From NCBI RefSeq assembly GCF_001579845.1, contig NZ_CP007440.1, positions 744,001 through 808,000 on the forward strand: a DNA stretch of 64,000 nucleotides, given 5' to 3'. Positions 27,101 through 34,130 of the stretch are shown in pieces; the stretch's first letter is position 1, and each line of letters opens with the position of its first letter. The translations under genes and the position numbers were made by a program. The DNA is from Rhodoplanes sp. Z2-YC6860. Its GTDB lineage: Bacteria > Pseudomonadota > Alphaproteobacteria > Rhizobiales > Xanthobacteraceae. Under the pieces are notes generated by a model. The model searched no databases. It saw only the letters and a program-made list of their open reading frames with translations, and was not told where the DNA came from.

Positions 27101-27638
27101 GGCCTGCGCCGCACGCGGGGGCGCGGCTCGGCGCTCGCGGCGTGCCCGAACCGATGAGGTCGAACATCCACGGCGCCGCGCCGGGGCATGGCGAAAGATC
27201 GATGACGGGTATCCCGCTGCCCTGCGCGACCGTGCGGGCGGCCGAATTCATGTCCGCGCGTGTCAGCAGTGCCGCGACGTTGAAGTCGGCGAGATATCGC
27301 TGCAACTCATCGGCGGTGAGATTGGAATTCAGCGGCACGCAGCCCGCGGCGGTCGCGACCGAAACAAGAGCGACGGCAGTCGCGGCGCCGTTGGGCAACA
27401 CGACGGCCACGCGGTCGGTCGGCCCGATGCCAAGCTCGCGCAGCTCGCGAACCGCCTTGCTCACACGAAACCGCAGCTCGCCGTAGGTCAGCGGATCGCA
27501 GTTGGGTGACAGGATGGCGTTGCGATCCGGCGCCTCGGCGCCGTAATGGGCGAGCATATCGTCGAGGCACGAAAAGACCCGCGTCGCAGTCTTTTCGCCT
27601 GCGGATCGGATCGGTGGCGGGTTTGCGAGCAGCGACAA
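21180..27638 (-). CDS. Non-ribosomal peptide synthetase, A-T-C-A-T-C
   Basis: 2152 residues from a TTG start at 27638, since the A-domain begins soon after. Approximate layout: A1 20-525 (LVLMTSGTTARPKIVPLTQA), T1 550-620 (ALGADSITV), C1 640-1075 (FHHLINDGWS), A2 1095-1590 (VIYTSGSTGVPKGAM; NAYGPAECADTVSTYR), T2 1615-1685 (FELGGHSLLAGRA) and a terminal C2 from 1707 (VHHVVVDGWSIG). Both HHxxxDG motifs and both carrier serines are intact. A1 resembles oxalyl-CoA synthetase-type acyl ligases more than amino-acid A-domains. There is no thioesterase or reductase; C2 may release the product onto an external nucleophile. It lies 80 bases downstream of a flavoprotein gene on the same strand, probably one operon. 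The product is unknown. Confidence 0.93.
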   Translation of the reverse strand: MSLLANPPPIRSAGEKTATRVFSCLDDMLAHYGAEAPDRNAILSPNCDPLTYGELRFRVSKAVRELRELGIGPTDRVAVVLPNGAATAVALVSVATAAGCVPLNSNLTADELQRYLADFNVAALLTRADMNSAARTVAQGSGIPVIDLSPCPGAAPWMFDLIGSGTPRAPSRAPACGAGHDALVLMTSGTTARPKIVPLTQAGVCASAYNAGAALRLRPEDRLLNMLPLFHAHGLISGLLTALAAGSTVVCTPGFDPAAFFGWLDEFRPSWYTAVPSVHRALLSEAVRRKLRVLKSSLRVVRSASASLPVTVLRDLERLFGVPVIETYGMTEAASQIAANTLELRKPGSVGKSAGAEIAIIDDEGRKLATGKRGEIVLRGPAITRGYDNDIAATQSAFRDGWFRTGDLGYLDRDGYLFIVGRIKDVIKRGGQQVAPAEVEAAFLAHPDVIEAVAFSVPHERLGEDVAAAIVLGPDARISEQALRKFASERLASYKVPGLIRFVDAIPKNAAGKVKREGLGAMLFGATPTTEAKAESTAPAPAKLLERQLAEIWADQLEVDRVGVDQDVFALGADSITVTQMRSRLRRQFGVDFSFKDMFDAPTAAMLAARIEQAEAAPSGIPLSPEDPPADASGVRMSFPQQRMHVLHRLDPTGYNYLILEVVRLTGRLDVGALEASIASICERHQVLRSTFVERAGEPLQIVGTAQPRLERLDMRPCPKSKRAAAVQQRALALLRQPLDIETQPLLRAQLLQLDEDDHALVVQFHHLINDGWSQRLFWKEIEALYEAHLTNSPSALPALAAQYRDFVEWQRAWLETPAAADQVAYWRSQLEGVTALPLRTDRPRPDTQTGRGARHPLRFSPELSRALKSLSRDHRVTLFMTLLAAFQCLLHRHTRHDDVAVGSVIANRNQVQFEPLLGMFANTIVLRTNLSGDPSFGDVLSRVRQLTLDAYRNQDVPFEEVLRTLQVSRSADRNTLFQVMFLMQNPPPITPELQGLSTHLINVDPGIARVDLLLELMEADGGLSGWLEYGTELFDADTITRLATHLQTLLQGIVANPEAHISQLPLVPAAERRRVISDWNDTDKPLPARSTLPERFFKQAERTPEAIAVSAGRARLDYRTLARRVSAIAARLSAEGVGPDVVVVLMAERSADLLAAMIAVQTAGGAFLSLDPKLPAARQTQIIQHSRTPLILAGRGCSSLLKTALAAQPLASRPKILSLAKLIEARPRKPISPARGSASDLAYVIYTSGSTGVPKGAMVEQRGLRNHLLSKISELELSASDVIAQTAPQTFDISVWQFLAGTMVGARVHVCANEVVRDPALLMREIDREGVTVLQIVPSLLRAILDRMPDEPTYRALSRLRSLTCIGEALTPDLCREWLRHFPGVPLINAYGPAECADTVSTYRVTAPAPLTTVPIGRAIANTRLYVVDAHLQPMPIGVAGELCVGGDGVGRGYLNDPEQTKQRFLRDPFSRQPDARLYRTGDLARWRADGTLEFLGRVDHQVKIRGYRIELEEIERVLEQLPAINAAVVLARNAVGDGTQIIAHVVAHGPRPDVKSLRDFLKGRLPEYMVPARFIHLDRIPLTAHGKVDRSALRRTRGELEMAGGDFVAPRNATEETLAGILSDLLKVKTIGAFDNFFELGGHSLLAGRALARIADSFGVSLSLRAFFEAPTVAALALRVEDSRKAQTAKPAPAIALVNRTGPQPVSLMQEQVLKIERALPGLPQFNLPFAFRLQGPLNARALEQAFAEAARRHDSLRSAFVWKKGRPVVQIGPAADARLPFAVKNLAARAAAGKRGKALLLKKAELIAEEEAWLPFDVSRAPLIRLRLLRLAPDDHVLILIVHHVVVDGWSIGILMEEVSAVYAALTSGRQAQLPKPELQFSEFAHWQRLWCAHDAAAEQLGYWKQHLQGASPLFPTDGDTEGVLLSSPVVHQPLLVPNDLAARLNAFSQSHGCTLFMTLLTGFKSLLLARTGRNDICVATAMANRSQLRTERVVGPLMNITLTRTRVGPDLSFADALGRVRESVVDAYARQELPFDVLTAQLAKDGELDPASLIQAFFVLQNASQPLNLPNVTVRSFAYPDGQRALPIDRTWLSVMLKESPAGIVGSCSFKSDLFEAKAAARWVKDYTAILTRAIADPETPLGRLGDC

Positions 27639-27718
27639 TGAGGGCCCCCATTTTGGCCGATGTTAATTCATTGATTTGAAACGTCGTAGATTAAGTTCTG
27701 CGGAAGCAGTGTGAAAAG

Positions 27719-29281
27719 TCATGAAACGAGCCGTTTTCGCCTTGGTGGCTTAGCACCGGCCGCGACTCCAATATCGGCAAGCGCGTCGCCATCGAGGCCG
27801 CTGATCCAATCATACTTGCTTTCGAGCGTCGCCAGTTCAGGCACTTTGTAGGCCGCGAGATCCTCGTAGTGTCGTGCGGCGTCCTCCAGGAAAAGGTCTC
27901 GCACCAGGCCGTTGACCAGGCGCGGCACGCCATACTTCATTCCCGGAATCGCAGCGCCGGTCAGGCCAAGGCTCGGCATCGCGCCGTATGTGAAGTTGTG
28001 CAATCGGCGAAGGAACGGAGCAGCCCCTGGCGTCCGCTCGGTGAATTCGAAAGCGTTGCCGAGATACGGGTAGCTTCCGAGCTCGTCGTTTTCCTCCCCG
28101 GTGGGCGGCGTGAACCGGTCGCGCCAGAGCGCGATCTGATCAACGATCGGCGCAAGCTCGGGCCTGCTCGAAAGGTCCGTCTCGGTGCCGGTGGCGAAGA
28201 TGATGAAATCGAATTTGAAGCTGCCAGTTTCGGTTTCCACAGACACGGCGCGCCCCGTGTCGCGAACGGACCGCCAGCCGCAGTTCGGGTGCCAGTGAAA
28301 ATTTGTGAACTCAAGGCATCGCCAATAGGCGTGCTGCGGCGGCGGCTGCGGCGGCTCGAGCATGTGGCGCATGAAGCGCCAACGCTCCAGGTCGCTCAAC
28401 TCGCCAAAGTGAGCCAGGATGCCGGCAAAGTGTCCCCAAAGCAGCGGGTTGATCCGCGGGATTTCGGCGCGGCGAAAGCACAGGTCGACGCGGGCGGCGC
28501 CGGCTTCGAGCGCCATGGCGGCATTGTCAAACGCTGCGGCGCCAACGCCCAGAACGCCGATGCGCTTTCCCTTCAGCCGCCGGAAGTCGATGTTGTCGGC
28601 CGAATGGGCGTAACGGGTTGCAGGCACGTAGGCGACGAGGTTTTGCGGCGGCCGCCATGTTGCGTTTCCCTCGATGCCGGTCGATAGCACGATCTTCCGC
28701 GCGTGAACGCGTTCGACCCGCTGGCCGTGTCGGAGATGGGCGAGCAGAAGATCGCCCGAGGGCCCGATCGCCGTGACTTCGACTTCGTTTTCGACCGGCA
28801 GATCGAGAACATCGCGAAACCAATTGAGATACTCACGCCAGGCTGTCCGGGGGAACGTCTGGATGCTCTTCCAGGCGTCGCGGCCAAATCGCGCCTCGTA
28901 CCAGGCGCGGGCCGTCAAGCTCGGAATCCCGAGCTCCATGCCCGTGACCTCCTTGGGAGTCCGCAACATTGCCATGCGGGCAAACTTGAGCCACGGCCCC
29001 TCCAGCCCGCGCGGGTTTCGGTCCACAATCCTGATGTTGGTGATCTGCTCGCGTTTGAGGTGGAAGGCGATCGCGAGCCCGCCCTGTCCGCCGCCGACGA
29101 TCAGGACATCGAGGACACGGGCGCCGTCTTGGAAGCGCGGCACCGTCCACTCCCGCGACGGAAAGCCGAGATAGCTCAGCTCGCGCCGTACGCGGGCGGA
29201 AAGGCGCGCAATTTGCTTTGTATTTGCATCATGACGACGCCGCAGACCACGGGCACGTTTTGCCATTGGCTTCGCTTCCAT
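27719..29281 (-). CDS. FAD/NAD(P)-binding monooxygenase-like flavoprotein
   Basis: About 520 residues from ATG 29281 (515 from 29266); the frame upstream to 29626 lacks conserved sequence. The FAD motif is LDVLIVGGGQGGLAIAFHLK near residue 60, a second nucleotide-binding motif is RIGVLGVGAAAFDNAAMALE, and the FATGTE motif is FIIFATGTETDLSSRPELA. This is the flavin-monooxygenase-like family that hydroxylates small molecules with NADPH and O2. Directly upstream of the NRPS gene, it is a likely tailoring enzyme or precursor oxidase for that product. It could equally be an unrelated oxidase. It is not a close SidA-type ornithine N-hydroxylase as far as I can judge. Confidence 0.8.
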   Translation of the reverse strand: MEAKPMAKRARGLRRRHDANTKQIARLSARVRRELSYLGFPSREWTVPRFQDGARVLDVLIVGGGQGGLAIAFHLKREQITNIRIVDRNPRGLEGPWLKFARMAMLRTPKEVTGMELGIPSLTARAWYEARFGRDAWKSIQTFPRTAWREYLNWFRDVLDLPVENEVEVTAIGPSGDLLLAHLRHGQRVERVHARKIVLSTGIEGNATWRPPQNLVAYVPATRYAHSADNIDFRRLKGKRIGVLGVGAAAFDNAAMALEAGAARVDLCFRRAEIPRINPLLWGHFAGILAHFGELSDLERWRFMRHMLEPPQPPPQHAYWRCLEFTNFHWHPNCGWRSVRDTGRAVSVETETGSFKFDFIIFATGTETDLSSRPELAPIVDQIALWRDRFTPPTGEENDELGSYPYLGNAFEFTERTPGAAPFLRRLHNFTYGAMPSLGLTGAAIPGMKYGVPRLVNGLVRDLFLEDAARHYEDLAAYKVPELATLESKYDWISGLDGDALADIGVAAGAKPPRRKRLVS

Positions 29282-29541
29282 CAATGGTACGTAAAATGCA
29301 TTGCTTTTACCAAAATGACTTTCGAATAGGCACACAGGGTTGCACTGTCGAACAGCGCCGACAAGCTGATGTGCTTGGGCTCGGCAGTTGGGGCGATCAG
29401 ACGCATATCTCACGAGCGCTGGCACACTTCCCGCAACTCGCAAAGTGAGATAGTGATTTCGCCGCAATGCACCGCGGAAGAGAGAACTCGACCGCTGCTG
29501 GAATACGAATACGAGCGTCCGCGCTGCGTGACGCGGGAGAA

Positions 29542-30522
29542 ATGATGGGACTTCCTCGCCGCCGACTACTGCAATTGGCAGCGGGCGCTGCAGCGTCGCT
29601 GACAATACCTCGCACAGCCTCAGCACAATCCTATCCCAGCCGAACGGTGCGGATTCTCGTCGGCTTTCCGGCGGGTGGGACCACCGATATTGCGGCGCGC
29701 CTCGTCGCCCAGGCGCTGTCGGAACGATTGGGCCAGCAGTTCATCGTCGAGAACCGCCCCGGAGCCAGCACCAATATCGCGACCGAGGCCGTCGTCAGGT
29801 CGCAACCGGACGGCTACACGCTGCTCGCGGCGAGCACCTCGAACACTGTCAACGCGTCGCTCGATCTCAAGCTCAATTTCAATTTCATGCGCGACATCGT
29901 GATGGTCGCCGGCATGGTCAGGTCGCCGTTGGTGCTCGAGGTGCATCCATCGGTTCCGGTCCAAACCGTCAGCGAATTGATCGCCTACGCCAAGGCCGAT
30001 CCGGGCGCTCTCAGCATGGCGTCGTTTGGCACCGGCACCAGCTCTCATGTGACCGGAGAATTGTTCAAGATGATGAGCGGCGTGGACATGCCACATGTGC
30101 CGTATCGCGGCTCGGCGCCGCTGGTCACCGATCTCATCGCGGGCCAGGTGCACTGTGCATTCGACAATCTCCCGGCATCGATCGAACAGATTCGGGCCGG
30201 CAGGCTGCGGGCGCTGGCGGTGTCGACCGCCACGCGGGACGCGGCGCTTCCGAACATTCCGACGGTCGGCGAAACCCTTCCGTCGTTCGAAGCGAGCGCC
30301 TGGATTGCGCTCGGCGCGCCGAGAGGCACGCCGCCGGATATCGTCGAAACTCTCAATCGCGAGATCAATGCCGCGCTGTCCGATCCGAGGTTGCAGGAAA
30401 GGGCGGCGGCGCTCGGTGCCACCGTGCTGCGAGGTTCGCCGGCCGACTTCGCCAAGCTGATCGCCGATGAGACCGAGAAGTGGGCGAAGGTGATCAAGTT
30501 CGCAGGCATCAAGGCCGAGTGA
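29542..30522 (+). CDS. Bug/TctC-family substrate-binding protein
   Basis: About 326 residues. The start at 29542 (MMGLPRRRLLQLAAGAAASL) has GGGAGAA upstream and gives a Tat-like signal peptide. After cleavage near ASAQS the family start YPSRTVRILVGFPAGGTTDI follows, then QFIVENRPGASTN and DGYTLLAAS. These are periplasmic binding proteins of tripartite tricarboxylate transporters, which bind small carboxylates. No TctA/TctB membrane genes are near, so it is an orphan receptor. The Tat-like rather than Sec signal is somewhat unusual for the family. Confidence 0.88.
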   Translation: MMGLPRRRLLQLAAGAAASLTIPRTASAQSYPSRTVRILVGFPAGGTTDIAARLVAQALSERLGQQFIVENRPGASTNIATEAVVRSQPDGYTLLAASTSNTVNASLDLKLNFNFMRDIVMVAGMVRSPLVLEVHPSVPVQTVSELIAYAKADPGALSMASFGTGTSSHVTGELFKMMSGVDMPHVPYRGSAPLVTDLIAGQVHCAFDNLPASIEQIRAGRLRALAVSTATRDAALPNIPTVGETLPSFEASAWIALGAPRGTPPDIVETLNREINAALSDPRLQERAAALGATVLRGSPADFAKLIADETEKWAKVIKFAGIKAE

Positions 30523-30631
30523 CTCGATCATCGGCATCGCCGCCGCGCCGATACTGCGGACCGAACTTGTCGCGATAGCCGAGAGGGCCACGCTCCCGCC
30601 AATTCAAAGGCTTTTGCCCAGGCCGGCGGGC

Positions 30632-31585
30632 TCACTTGACGCTGATATGGGCCTTCTCGACGACGCTGCTCCAGCGTTCGGTGTCCGCATTGATGAAGCT
30701 GGCGAACTGTTGCGGCGTATTCGGCGCCGCCACGTCGTAGCCCGCGGCGTGGAGCTGGTCCTTCAGCGCCGGATCGGCGATGCCGCGCCGGATCGCTGCG
30801 TTGAGCTTACCCGTGATGGTGGCCGGCGTGCCGGCCGGCGCGACGATGCCGTTCCAGCCGATCACCTCGAAGCCGTCGAGGCCTTGCGACGCAATGGTCG
30901 GCAGACTGGGCACGAGGGATGTCGTCTTGAGTGTCGCAACGCCAAGCCCGCGCACGGTGCCGCCGGTGATCTGCGCCTGCGCGGTCGTCGCGATCGAGAA
31001 CATCATCTGCACATTGCCGGCGATCACGGCGTTCAGCGCCGAATTGGCCTCACGGTACGGCACGTGGACGATGTTGACGCCGGCCATGGCCTTGAACAGT
31101 TCGCCGCCGAGATGCGGCGGCGTACCGATTCCGGATGACGCATAGTTCAGCTGACCGGGCTTGGACTTGGCCAGTGCGATCAGCTCCTGGACGGATTTCG
31201 CCGGCACCGACGGATGCACCACCAGCACGAAGGGCGACGTGCTCATCTGCCCGACCGCGACGAAATCCTTGCGCAGGTCGTATTGCGAGGTCTTCAGCGC
31301 GGCGTTGATGGTGTAGGAGGCGGTGGCGAGCAGCAGGTTGTAGCCGTCGGGCGGCGCCGTCGCGATGGTCTGGGCGGCGATCGCTCCGCCCGCACCGGTG
31401 CGGGGCTCGATCACGATCTGCTGGCCAAGCTCCTTGGCCAGCATCGGCGCGTAGATGCGCGCGACCACATCCGGTCCCGGTCCGACCACCACGCGAATGA
31501 CGCGGGTAGGATAGTCTTCAGCAAAAGCCGCCCCGCCGAAGGCGAGCAGCACCGCCGTGATACCAACCATCGACTTGCACATCAT
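30632..31585 (-). CDS. Bug/TctC-family substrate-binding protein
   Basis: About 317 residues from ATG 31585, preceded by GAGGTG; a GTG at 31594 is also open. A Sec signal peptide ends near AAFAED, then YPTRVIRVVVGPGPDVVARI and IEPRTGAGGAIAAQTI give the family fold. The usual PGG/S loop after the first strand reads VGPGPDV here, slightly different from the commoner FPAGG. It is followed on the same strand by no membrane component. Upstream lie two SMP-30-like genes on the same strand with short gaps, so the three probably form an operon. A sugar acid or lactone-derived acid is a reasonable ligand guess. Confidence 0.87.
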   Translation of the reverse strand: MMCKSMVGITAVLLAFGGAAFAEDYPTRVIRVVVGPGPDVVARIYAPMLAKELGQQIVIEPRTGAGGAIAAQTIATAPPDGYNLLLATASYTINAALKTSQYDLRKDFVAVGQMSTSPFVLVVHPSVPAKSVQELIALAKSKPGQLNYASSGIGTPPHLGGELFKAMAGVNIVHVPYREANSALNAVIAGNVQMMFSIATTAQAQITGGTVRGLGVATLKTTSLVPSLPTIASQGLDGFEVIGWNGIVAPAGTPATITGKLNAAIRRGIADPALKDQLHAAGYDVAAPNTPQQFASFINADTERWSSVVEKAHISVK

Positions 31586-31609
31586 GCGACGCACCTCGTC
31601 GTTCGAGCA

Positions 31610-32497
31610 TCAGGACGTCATCACGGCGCGCAACAGCTGGCCGCCGCCCGTGCTGACGTAGATCATGTCGAGCGCGGCGCCAGCCACGCAGCACTTGTTC
31701 GGCAGATCGGCCGGGATTGCATGTGTCTCGATCAGAGCGCCGCTCGGCGCGAAGCGATGGACGAGGGGGCCCGGGCCGCTCCTTTGCCAGCCGCCGACCG
31801 CGATGAGGTCGCCGTTGCGATCGAGGCACATGCCTTCGATGCCGCGATGTGGCCCGCGATGGTCACTGCCGAAGGTGTGCAGCACGATCGGATGATCCAG
31901 TGTGCCGTCGTCGCGGATCGGATAGGCGCGCAGCTCGCGCCGTTCGGCGGGCGAGGGCCCGCCGTCCGCGACATAAAGTGTCTTCTGATCCGGCGACAAC
32001 AGCACCGCGCGCGGATTGACGGTGTCGAACGTCATCCGCTCCGCGACCCAGGCGCGCCGGTCGTTGCGGTAAAGCCTCAGCACCGAGCAGTGATCGAGAA
32101 ACGGAAAGATCGCAGGCCCGAACGGAATGATCGGATGGCGCGGATCGGTGAAGTAGATGCGGTTGTTGCGGTCGATCACCAGATCGCTGGGCTGGTTGTG
32201 ATACTTGCCGTCGAGCAGCGCATCGACCGCGACCGTGCGGCCGTCCGGCGTGAACTGCACGAGACGTCGGCCGCCCTCCTGCGCGCCAAAAATCTCGCCG
32301 CCCGGCCCGAGCGCCAAACCGTTGACGCGGTTGGCGTAGCGGCGGAATTCGGTGACCTCCTTGTTGCGGTGGTCGACCCACAGCAAACGGCCCTCATCGA
32401 TCACGCTCAGCAGCACCCGGCCGCCATTCGGGTCCCAAATGACGCCGCCAGCCGGGCCTTCAAACGGTCCCGCAACGAGCTCGAATTTCCATGCCAT
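31610..32497 (-). CDS. SMP-30/gluconolactonase-like protein
   Basis: 295 residues, six-bladed propeller of the SMP-30/gluconolactonase/LRE family, which hydrolyses sugar lactones or related esters with a metal ion. Visible elements are FEGPAGGVIWDPNGGRVLLS, NGLALGPGGEIFGAQ, NQPSDLVIDRNNRIYFTDPR and AVLLSPDQKTLYVADGG. The ribosome site AGGAGCG overlaps the stop codon of the upstream paralogue, so the two are co-translated. No signal peptide. The catalytic range cannot be named further. Confidence 0.85.
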   Translation of the reverse strand: MAWKFELVAGPFEGPAGGVIWDPNGGRVLLSVIDEGRLLWVDHRNKEVTEFRRYANRVNGLALGPGGEIFGAQEGGRRLVQFTPDGRTVAVDALLDGKYHNQPSDLVIDRNNRIYFTDPRHPIIPFGPAIFPFLDHCSVLRLYRNDRRAWVAERMTFDTVNPRAVLLSPDQKTLYVADGGPSPAERRELRAYPIRDDGTLDHPIVLHTFGSDHRGPHRGIEGMCLDRNGDLIAVGGWQRSGPGPLVHRFAPSGALIETHAIPADLPNKCCVAGAALDMIYVSTGGGQLLRAVMTS

Positions 32498-32506
32498 CGC
32501 TCGCTC

Positions 32507-33400
32507 CTACCAGACCGGGACGCCGGGGATTTGCAGCCGGGTTCGGAACACGGCGTGATAGGTTGTCATGTAGAGCGAGCGCCAATCGTCATCGCCCCAG
32601 GCGATGTTGGTGGTGTGCCCGCCCGGAATGAGAAGACGTCCGAGCAGCTTGCCGCGCGGGTCCATGACGTGCACGCCGCCCGGGCCGGTGCAATAAACGT
32701 TGCCCTCCTGGTCGCACTTCATCCCGTCGGCGACGCCGGCCTCGCTGCCGGTGAGCTGATGAAACAGCCGGCCGTTGCCGACGCTGCCATCGGGCAAAAC
32801 GTCAAAGGCGCGGATGTGCGCCATCCTGGTGTCGTTGACGTAGAGAATCTTTTCATCAGGGCTGAAGCACAGGCCGTTCGGATAGACGGTGTCCGGCACG
32901 GTGAGCTCGACCTTGCCCTGCGGTGTCAGCCGGTACACCGCCTGGATGTCGAGATGGCGCTGCATGTCTTCGCCGACCATGCCGGGGATCACCAGCCCGC
33001 CGGCGGAGTCGGTCCAATAGACCGAGCCGTCGGAGCGCACGACGATGTCGTTCGGGCTGTTGAATTTCTTGTCCTGCCAGTGCGACGAGATGGTGGTGAA
33101 AGCGCCGTCCGGCTCGATGCGCCAGATCGTGCGCTTCGACCAGCCGGCAATGACCAGCCGGCCCTGCCGGTCGAACGTCATGCCGTTGGCATGGCTCGAC
33201 GGATGGACGAGCACCGATTTTCCGACACCTGGAATCCACTGATAGATCGTATCGCCGATGATATCGACCCACAGGAACCGCCCTTTGCGGTGGTCCCACA
33301 CCGGGCCTTCGCCGAAATAGGTGCCGTCGGCGATCTGATCGAAGGGCGGATCGGAGCCGACGATACGGTCGAAGCCAGCCGCGACGCGGTCGATGTCCAT
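32507..33400 (-). CDS. SMP-30/gluconolactonase-like protein
   Basis: 297 residues, paralogue of the next gene. Family elements are TYFGEGPVWDHRKGRFLWVD (first metal ligand Glu), HANGMTFDRQGRLVIAG, FNSPNDIVVRSDGSVYWTD (the Asn ligand) and YPNGLCFSPDEKILYVNDTR (the Asp ligand). All expected metal-binding positions are present. It likely hydrolyses an aldonolactone in the cytoplasm. It is the first gene of the apparent SMP-30/SMP-30/Bug operon. Confidence 0.88.
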   Translation of the reverse strand: MDIDRVAAGFDRIVGSDPPFDQIADGTYFGEGPVWDHRKGRFLWVDIIGDTIYQWIPGVGKSVLVHPSSHANGMTFDRQGRLVIAGWSKRTIWRIEPDGAFTTISSHWQDKKFNSPNDIVVRSDGSVYWTDSAGGLVIPGMVGEDMQRHLDIQAVYRLTPQGKVELTVPDTVYPNGLCFSPDEKILYVNDTRMAHIRAFDVLPDGSVGNGRLFHQLTGSEAGVADGMKCDQEGNVYCTGPGGVHVMDPRGKLLGRLLIPGGHTTNIAWGDDDWRSLYMTTYHAVFRTRLQIPGVPVW

Positions 33401-33587
33401 GGCGCTGATTCACTCCCGCTTTCGACGACCGTCTTCGCGATCTGTCCGGCACCACCGGCCGAGTCGAACGATGCTAGCAACTGGATCGGGTTCGGACGAC
33501 AGTCAAATGGTCAATTCAGGATGATCGGTTTTGCCAGGGCCGGGCCGCCGACCTTGATTAGCACGGCACGAATCTGTTCATTGCGGT

Positions 33588-34130
33588 ATGCCGCAGTTGA
33601 GCCCCCATCCCGACTTCTCCTCCAGAGCCGTGGCTCAGATCGAGGTGCAGATTGCGCAGCCGTGTGTGGACAGCCTGCTGCTGTCGTACATCGTGACCGG
33701 CAAGATCGGCGACATCCGGATGCCGCCGGTCTCCACGGCGGAACGCAGCGACGAACTCTGGCGTCACACCTGCTTCGAGTTGTTTGTCAGGGAATCGTCG
33801 GGATCGGATTATTACGAATTCAACTTCGCGCCCTCGAGGAAGTGGGCGGCTTATCGATTCAATAGCTATCGGAGCGGCATGTCTGTGGCGACCGAGATCG
33901 ACGAAGCGCCGATCAATGTGAGCACGGGCCCGGATCGCTACAGGTTACAGGCCACGCTGCCCATCCATCGGTTGTCGCGAAAGGCTCCATGGCATCTGGG
34001 CCTGTCTGCGGTGATCGAGGACAATGCAGGACAAATGTCATACTGGGCTCTGGCGCATCCGCCCGGAAAGCCCGATTTTCATCACATGGACTGCTTTGGC
34101 CATGAGTTTTCGCCTGCGGTGTCGGCATGA
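33588..34130 (+). CDS. DOMON-like domain protein
   Basis: 180 residues, no signal peptide. LWRHTCFELFVRESSGSDYY, then EFNFAPSRKWAAYRFNSYR and HLGLSAVIEDNAGQMSYWAL, fit the DOMON-like beta-sandwich group that databases connect with cell-wall sugar genes. DOMON folds bind heme or sugars. The stop overlaps the namZ start by four bases (ATGA), so the two are coupled. I infer a sugar- or muropeptide-binding helper for the adjacent hydrolase. Confidence 0.72.
   Translation: MPQLSPHPDFSSRAVAQIEVQIAQPCVDSLLLSYIVTGKIGDIRMPPVSTAERSDELWRHTCFELFVRESSGSDYYEFNFAPSRKWAAYRFNSYRSGMSVATEIDEAPINVSTGPDRYRLQATLPIHRLSRKAPWHLGLSAVIEDNAGQMSYWALAHPPGKPDFHHMDCFGHEFSPAVSA

Noticed and set aside
25170-27509. 779-residue plus-strand open frame
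   Set aside because: Antisense to the NRPS; no recognisable domain and skewed Arg/Gly content.
31214-33865. 883-residue plus-strand open frame across three genes
   Set aside because: Runs opposite the Bug and both SMP-30 genes and even into the DOMON gene; a GC-driven artefact.
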